Of a DNA stretch of 17,869 nt, positions 14,601 through 17,869 are shown in pieces. Location of the stretch: contig CAAGAU010000035.1 in NCBI GenBank assembly GCA_900767885.1, positions 1-17,869 of the forward strand. Direction: 5' to 3'. The position numbers and the translations under genes were made by a program. The stretch comes from Clostridia bacterium. GTDB taxonomy: Bacteria > Bacillota > Clostridia > Christensenellales > Borkfalkiaceae. The notes under the pieces were generated by a model, which was given only the letters and a program-made list of their open reading frames with translations, had not been told where the DNA came from and made no database searches. Numbering within the stretch: the first letter of the stretch is position 1; the number at the start of each line of letters is the position of its first letter.

Positions 14601-15622
14601 TTTCTAATCCGTTACAAACTTATCGAAAGGACGGTGATTTATGGCGCGATTACAACCTTAAAAAGATGTTTACCCGCGACGTTAAAGGCGCGTGGAACGG
14701 CGAAACCATTGCAACCGTTAAAAAAGTAACGTTTAAATCGTCAATGAGCGTTACAAGGTACGCTTTGTGCAATAAAGGCGAATTTTATAATCAAACAGTA
14801 TACGGAAAAGGTAACAAAGGTATAACTGCGCCACGCAAAGGCAAGGGTCCGCTTTCCGACTTTAAAAAATACGGCGGTTACATGTCGGAAAATACGGCTT
14901 ATTTTGCAATAGTCCATTCGGTAGGTAAAGAAGGCGAAAAAATAAAGACGATAGAGCCTGTTCCCGTACTTACGGCGTACAGGGCGCGCTTAAATCCGGG
15001 CGCGGTTGAAGAATACTTAAAAACTTATCTTACAGACCCGCAAATTTTAGTGCCGAAAATAAAAATCAAACAGCTCGTAAAATATAACGGCGTCGAGTGT
15101 TATCTTGCAGGCGTAACGGGCAATCAGATTATCGTCCATAACGGGGTTCAATTGTTTACCGATAACAAAACCGACGAATACGTAAACGCTTTGCTTAAAA
15201 TAACGGATATGAAGGCGAAAAATATGATTATGTCGGAAGAAAAGAGTTATGCCGTAAAAACCAACCGCAGCGGCAACGATAAACTCGTGGTAAATCGGGA
15301 TAAAAACGTTGCATTGTATCGCGATTTTAAAAACAGATTGTCAAAATCTGTATATAAGGGAATTTCGGCGTTTGAGACTTTTAAAAACAATCTTGAAAAA
15401 AGCGAAGATAAATTTATCTCTTTAACCGTAACAGATCAGGCGCGGGTATTGTTGCAAATATTAAAATTCTTTAAATGCAACGCCGAAGTTGCAGATTTAA
15501 CGTTGTTAGGAGACGGGAAGAGGTGTGGTACTCTACGAATAAATAAGAATATAACTAACGTGGAAGTAAAACTTATAAATTACTCGCCCGCAGGGCTTAC
15601 CAAAAAAGTAAGAACGGTTTAG
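11627..15622 (+). CDS. cas9: CRISPR-associated endonuclease Cas9, type II-A
   Basis: RNA-guided DNA endonuclease of 1331 residues (S. pyogenes Cas9 is 1368). In order: RuvC-I with D9 in LGLDIGSNSVG; arginine-rich bridge helix from R49 (RRGFRTGRRRNERRKQR); the recognition lobe, with YHLRERL and ADLRLYYLALHHIIKYRGHF; RuvC-II with E759 in IFIEVTRED; HNH with D843, H844 and N867 (YDVDHILPR, then DNKVLVLRRANAKKSD); RuvC-III with H974 and D977 in HHARDAYLN; and a PAM-interacting C-terminal domain. All nuclease residues are present, so it should cut both strands. I start at ATG 11627: the protein family begins there, and an in-frame extension to 11573 would run back through the tracrRNA promoter. 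The ribosome-binding site (AAGGGA, 11 bases away) is weak. Cas1 follows after one base. Confidence 0.97.
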   Translation: MEKFYLGLDIGSNSVGTACTDENYNLLRVKGKDCWSVRLFEESATAEKRRGFRTGRRRNERRKQRIGWLQALFAPFIEDKTFFIRLNNSQFFPEDKDEILGGDKNNLFGGIYDDKAFHAEFPTVYHLRERLITEGRADLRLYYLALHHIIKYRGHFLFDGGLDEVRDLGRLLEELNSVASDLYDDAPQFDKTKADECKALLLNVSVGAKDKLNSLEKLFGTEDKVGKEILKSFAGFKISPSVLFGEEYKNEKSFSFKDMNDEAFEALRNEYADNFALLEKMRAIYGFVTFEKILAGHTGISSAMIAVYEKHKADLKRLKKFIRSERPDDYSAIFRKTDQKANYVNYIGYTSKGGVKTTVAKCKDEEFYAYLKKYLNGLTSVKDENTLKIILEEVENQTFLPKILHSDNGLFPRQVNQAELVKIVEGMVKFHPETKPVADRILPLFLFRVPYFVGPLTGKNSWVVRKNEKITPWNFDEVVDLAASNEEFMRRMTNKCSYLRGEDVLPKNSVIYQKFDVLNQLNKLKVNDCPVSVEIKKKIFDELFLVFPKVSDKRIKDLLVREGILSFAEAKDATLTGKDGEFKASMSAYVRLKKILGEFVDKDYAENGGVCENIILWHTLNADKKIVENLILKNYGNIPVIKENIKQLKGLTFNEFGRLSQKFLTGIRAVDKRTGELVTVIEVLYETNENLSDILFNKNYDFGNRIAEENGETSSEVTYADIEDLYVSPSVRRGIWQSLVIADEYVNAIGKTPDKIFIEVTREDGKKGDEGRKVSRKKQLLEKYKTLGEAYADVIAELGDEKYDDFKLRQERLYLYFRQLGRCMYTGERIDLSNLNSDLYDVDHILPRTFIKDDSLDNKVLVLRRANAKKSDAYPLPKEFSDQNGFWKVLLDKRLISRTTYERLTRKDPLSEEDFNYFINRQKTVTDQTVKAVAELMKRKFPDAKIVYSKAKNVSDFKHKFDIFKCRETNDLHHARDAYLNVVVGNVYDTVFSNPLQTYRKDGDLWRDYNLKKMFTRDVKGAWNGETIATVKKVTFKSSMSVTRYALCNKGEFYNQTVYGKGNKGITAPRKGKGPLSDFKKYGGYMSENTAYFAIVHSVGKEGEKIKTIEPVPVLTAYRARLNPGAVEEYLKTYLTDPQILVPKIKIKQLVKYNGVECYLAGVTGNQIIVHNGVQLFTDNKTDEYVNALLKITDMKAKNMIMSEEKSYAVKTNRSGNDKLVVNRDKNVALYRDFKNRLSKSVYKGISAFETFKNNLEKSEDKFISLTVTDQARVLLQILKFFKCNAEVADLTLLGDGKRCGTLRINKNITNVEVKLINYSPAGLTKKVRTV

Positions 15623-15623
15623 T

Positions 15624-16502
15624 ATGGGTTTCAGAACGGTGGTTGTAAATTCGCGCTGTAAGTTGGAATTCAGGTTGAATTTTTTAATAGTTCGCGGCGA
15701 AACGGAAAAACGCGTATATATCAACGAGATAAATACGCTGATAGTGCAAAGCACTGCGGTGTCGTTGACCGCCGCGCTGCTTGCCGAACTTGTAAGGAGT
15801 GGCGTAAAGGTGATATTTTGCGACGAAAAATGCAACCCTTCGTCCGAATTACTTCCGTATTACGGCGCGCATAACACGTCTAAACGAATAAAAGTCCAAA
15901 CCTTATGGAGCGAACGATTAAAAGGCGAAGTCTGGAAGGTTATTATAACGCAGAAAATAAGCAACCAAAGAACTTTGCTTGAAAAACGAGGCTTTTTTAC
16001 CGAGGCTGAACTGCTCAAAGATTATGCTTTGTCCGTGGAAATCGGCGACGCAACCAACCGGGAAGGACACGCCGCAAAAGTTTATTTTAACGCTATTTTG
16101 CCTGATGGCGTAACGCGTCGGGGCGGAGGTTTTATAAACGCTTGTTTAAATTACGGTTACGCCGTTTTGCTGTCTGCGATAAACAGAGAGATTGTCGCAA
16201 GCGGCTACGTTACGCAGTTGGGTATTTGGCACGATAACGAATTTAATCAATTCAACCTGGGTTCGGACTTAATCGAGCCTTTGCGTACAATCGTAGACGA
16301 AACCGCGCTTTTGATAGAAGAAAACGATAAAACTTTTAAGCGTAAAATGGCGGCGATTTTAAATTACGAGGTTTCGTTCGGCGGTAAAAATACCACTTTG
16401 GAAACGGCTATAAGGCAGTATGTAAAAAGCGTTCTTTTTGCACTTGAAAGCGGCGACCTTTCGGAAATCGAGTTTCCTGAAAATATAAAAATCGCCCTAT
16501 GA
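15624..16502 (+). CDS. cas1: CRISPR integrase Cas1, type II
   Basis: 292-residue Cas1 of the type II branch, the integrase that inserts new spacers at the leader end of the array as a complex with Cas2. Expected active-site residues are present: E147 in DATNREGHAAK, H203 in LGIWHDNEFNQFNL, and E218 in SDLIEPLR, matching the E/H/E set of type II Cas1 proteins. Length is typical (about 288-305). The ATG lies one base after the cas9 stop, without a clear ribosome-binding site, so translation probably depends on ribosomes finishing cas9. The 3' end overlaps cas2 by four bases. Confidence 0.96.
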   Translation: MGFRTVVVNSRCKLEFRLNFLIVRGETEKRVYINEINTLIVQSTAVSLTAALLAELVRSGVKVIFCDEKCNPSSELLPYYGAHNTSKRIKVQTLWSERLKGEVWKVIITQKISNQRTLLEKRGFFTEAELLKDYALSVEIGDATNREGHAAKVYFNAILPDGVTRRGGGFINACLNYGYAVLLSAINREIVASGYVTQLGIWHDNEFNQFNLGSDLIEPLRTIVDETALLIEENDKTFKRKMAAILNYEVSFGGKNTTLETAIRQYVKSVLFALESGDLSEIEFPENIKIAL

Positions 16503-16819
16503 ATAATAAATTTATGCGTTTACTCGTTTTTTTCGATTTACCTACCGAAACTTCAAAAGATGTAAGAGAATATTCAAAATTCCATAAGTTTTTAATAAAA
16601 AACGGTTTTATTATGATGCAAAAATCGGTATATTCAAAACTTGTCATAAATAACGTTACGAGTGCAGCCGTAAAACCCGCAATTTCAAAAAACGTTCCGC
16701 CCGTCGGTATAGTCGAAATGCTCGAAATAACCGAAAATCAATTTTCTCGTATAGAATATCTCGTCGGCGAAAAACAAACGCTTATAGAGGAAAGCGTAGA
16801 TAAACTTATAGAAGTATGA
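16499..16819 (+). CDS. cas2: CRISPR adaptation protein Cas2
   Basis: 106-residue Cas2 with the ferredoxin-like fold signature at the N-terminus: LLVFFDLPTET, where the conserved aspartate follows the first beta strand. The KFLIKNGFIMMQKSVYSK segment is the usual helix-strand pair of type II-A Cas2. It forms the dimer that bridges two Cas1 dimers during spacer integration. ATGA overlaps join it to cas1 upstream and to csn2 downstream, so the adaptation proteins should be made in fixed ratio. Confidence 0.95.
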   Translation: MNNKFMRLLVFFDLPTETSKDVREYSKFHKFLIKNGFIMMQKSVYSKLVINNVTSAAVKPAISKNVPPVGIVEMLEITENQFSRIEYLVGEKQTLIEESVDKLIEV

Positions 16820-17511
16820 TAAAAATTTCGCATAAAGATATCGAAACTAAACCGTTTTTAGATTATATTTCGCCGCTTATTTTATCCGTAGAAAATCCAA
16901 ACGCGTATTTTTACTTTGTAAAAAATCTGACGGCGGCTTTCAACGGGGAGGAGAGCGAGTTTTCGTTTTGGGAAGATTCATCGCAGGTTTTACCCGAAAA
17001 AAAAGGCGAAATAATTATAAGTCCGTTTTATTTTGAGGCGACTGATAAAAAAGTTGTAAATTTATTGCGCGAAAAATTAAAAAACGAATATCAAAACGGA
17101 GATTTTATAGTTTCTTTAAACGAAATCAATGCTAAACTCGAAAAGTTTTTGTATGAATTATGTTCTACGGTGGATTTTTCTATCGATTTTAACTGTTTGG
17201 GTATAGAAGAGTTGTTAAAGGCATGTTCCGTAAAACCGTCGGTCTTGTTCGATTCGTTTTTAGAAAAACTTATTTGCTATATAAACGTTTTTATAGAGTT
17301 AAAATCTATATCGTTTATCGTACTCGTCGGGTTTAAATCGGTTTTATCCGAAACCGATTTGCTGTCGCTATATAAGCATTGCGAAATGCAAAAGGTTGCG
17401 TTGTTTTTGGTTGAGGGCGCAATCGTAAAAGATTGTCTGTCTGCGGAAAGGCAAATAATTATTACAGAGGATCTTTGCGAAATAGTTGCAAATATAGAAG
17501 AATCATGCTAA
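16816..17511 (+). CDS. csn2: CRISPR adaptation protein Csn2, short form
   Basis: 231-residue Csn2, the marker gene of subtype II-A. It is expected to form a tetrameric ring that holds linear DNA ends and works with Cas9, Cas1 and Cas2 in spacer capture. The N-terminus (MIKISHKDIETKPFLDYISPLILSV) and the KKGEIIISPFYF segment fit the family, and the length matches the short Csn2 form (about 220-230) rather than the long form (over 300). The assignment also leans on position directly after cas2 and before the array. The coding sequence is visibly more AT-rich than the housekeeping genes to the left. Its stop codon TAA (17509-17511) forms part of the array promoter's -10 box. Confidence 0.88.
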   Translation: MIKISHKDIETKPFLDYISPLILSVENPNAYFYFVKNLTAAFNGEESEFSFWEDSSQVLPEKKGEIIISPFYFEATDKKVVNLLREKLKNEYQNGDFIVSLNEINAKLEKFLYELCSTVDFSIDFNCLGIEELLKACSVKPSVLFDSFLEKLICYINVFIELKSISFIVLVGFKSVLSETDLLSLYKHCEMQKVALFLVEGAIVKDCLSAERQIIITEDLCEIVANIEESC

Positions 17512-17514
17512 AAT
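17486..17514 (+). promoter_or_regulatory. CRISPR array promoter overlapping the csn2 stop codon
   Basis: TTGCAA (17486-17491) and TAAAAT (17509-17514) are 17 bases apart, with TG at 17506-17507 adding an extended -10. Transcription should start near 17521, giving about 115 nt of leader RNA before the first repeat. The -35 box and the spacer lie in csn2 codons, and the -10 box includes the csn2 stop. Confidence 0.7.
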
Positions 17515-17635
17515 ATACTTAGCCGAGCGTTACCCGAACCTCGTTAAGGTTTTATGGGGTTCAATTCTTGCTCGACTATGATTACTGACACAAAATAACC
17601 GTGCGGCAGCATCGTATTTTTGAGCGTTATTTGAC
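17512..17635 (+). promoter_or_regulatory. CRISPR leader
   Basis: 124 bases between csn2 and the first repeat, without an open frame. The end next to repeat 1 (GCGTTATTTGAC, 17624-17635) should hold the leader-anchoring sequence used by Cas1-Cas2. Two features stand out: a closing stem CGAGC/GCTCG (17524-17528 with 17570-17574), and ACAAAATAAC at 17590-17599, which is complementary to positions 14-23 of the repeat and identical to the first bases of tracrRNA. Confidence 0.8.
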
Positions 17636-17869
17636 GTTTGAGAGTTTTGTTATTTTGTAATATTCTAAAACTGTGGGGTCGGTTGGAAAGCGAATATAGT
17701 GGTTTGAGAGTTTTGTTATTTTGTAATATTCTAAAACTACTACGCCGTTCATTACGTCAATCGGATTGTTTGAGAGTTTTGTTATTTTGTAATATTCTAA
17801 AACAGAAACTTTTGGCAAAATCTCAATTTTAAAGTTTGAGAGTTTTGTTATTTTGTAATATTCTAAAAC
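17636..17869 (+). CRISPR. CRISPR array, type II-A (4 repeats, 3 spacers, cut by window end)
   Basis: Four identical 36-nt repeats (start GTTTGAGAG, end TTCTAAAAC) at 17636-17671, 17702-17737, 17768-17803 and 17834-17869. They are separated by three 30-nt spacers at 17672-17701, 17738-17767 and 17804-17833. The repeat orientation (GTTTGAGAG at the 5' side) and the leader on the left show transcription on the plus strand, so the newest spacer is the one at 17672. Repeat ends are partly complementary to each other (GTTTgAGA with TCTaAAAC). No repeat is degenerate, consistent with the leader-proximal part of an array. The window stops at the last base of repeat 4, so the true repeat number is unknown. 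I found no match of the spacers within the window. Confidence 0.98.

Noticed and set aside
17522..17594. A tRNA gene in the CRISPR leader
   Set aside because: The acceptor-like stem closes after 55 nt, no anticodon arm can be drawn, and the T-stem would rely on weak pairs.
17638..17832. Open frames on both strands across the CRISPR array
   Set aside because: They arise because repeat plus spacer is 66 bases, a multiple of three, so the same peptide recurs (VLEYYKITKLSN); not a gene.

Overview
The window looks like a chromosomal segment of a Bacillota bacterium, most likely an uncultured Clostridia lineage. This rests on a ParE/ParC-type topoisomerase pair, the ruvX–DUF1292 gene pair also found together in Bacillus-type genomes, a GlpA-like/FAD oxidoreductase/DUF1667 trio, strong AAGGAGG ribosome-binding sites, and a type II-A CRISPR system. 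I cannot assign a genus from the sequence alone.

Layout. Positions 1-470 hold dispersed, partly palindromic repeats with no believable gene. From 621 to 10170 a tightly packed plus-strand run carries both subunits of a type IIA topoisomerase (best read as topoisomerase IV), a small unrecognised protein, a NagD-type HAD phosphatase, a three-gene redox module (GlpA-like FAD protein with a BFD-type Fe-S domain, a second FAD/NAD oxidoreductase, DUF1667 protein) and a uridine-kinase-like P-loop kinase. Many neighbours overlap by 1-4 bases, so translational coupling is likely. A small minus-strand YtxH-like membrane protein follows. Then comes ruvX, whose promoter places the transcription start almost at the ATG, and a DUF1292 protein with a cysteine-rich tail, closed by a strong terminator at 11309-11347.

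From about 11360 to the end lies a type II-A CRISPR-Cas locus: a tracrRNA gene on the minus strand, cas9, cas1, cas2, a short-form csn2, a leader, and an array of at least four identical 36-nt repeats with 30-nt spacers. The window ends exactly at the last base of repeat 4, so the array probably continues. All catalytic residues checked in Cas9 and Cas1 are present.

The most informative part is the 325-base gap before cas9. The tracrRNA has a perfect-consensus promoter (TTGACA-N17-TATAAT) whose -35 box lies 15 bases before the cas9 ATG. Its predicted start is directly at the anti-repeat, so the RNA is short (about 94 nt) and ends at its own terminator. The best cas9 promoter faces it, so the cas9 5' leader would be fully antisense to tracrRNA. 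The repeat:anti-repeat duplex reproduces the S. pyogenes bulge geometry (GA opposite four bases). The array promoter is built into the csn2 stop codon, and the array leader carries a 10-base match to the anti-repeat that could pair with the repeats.
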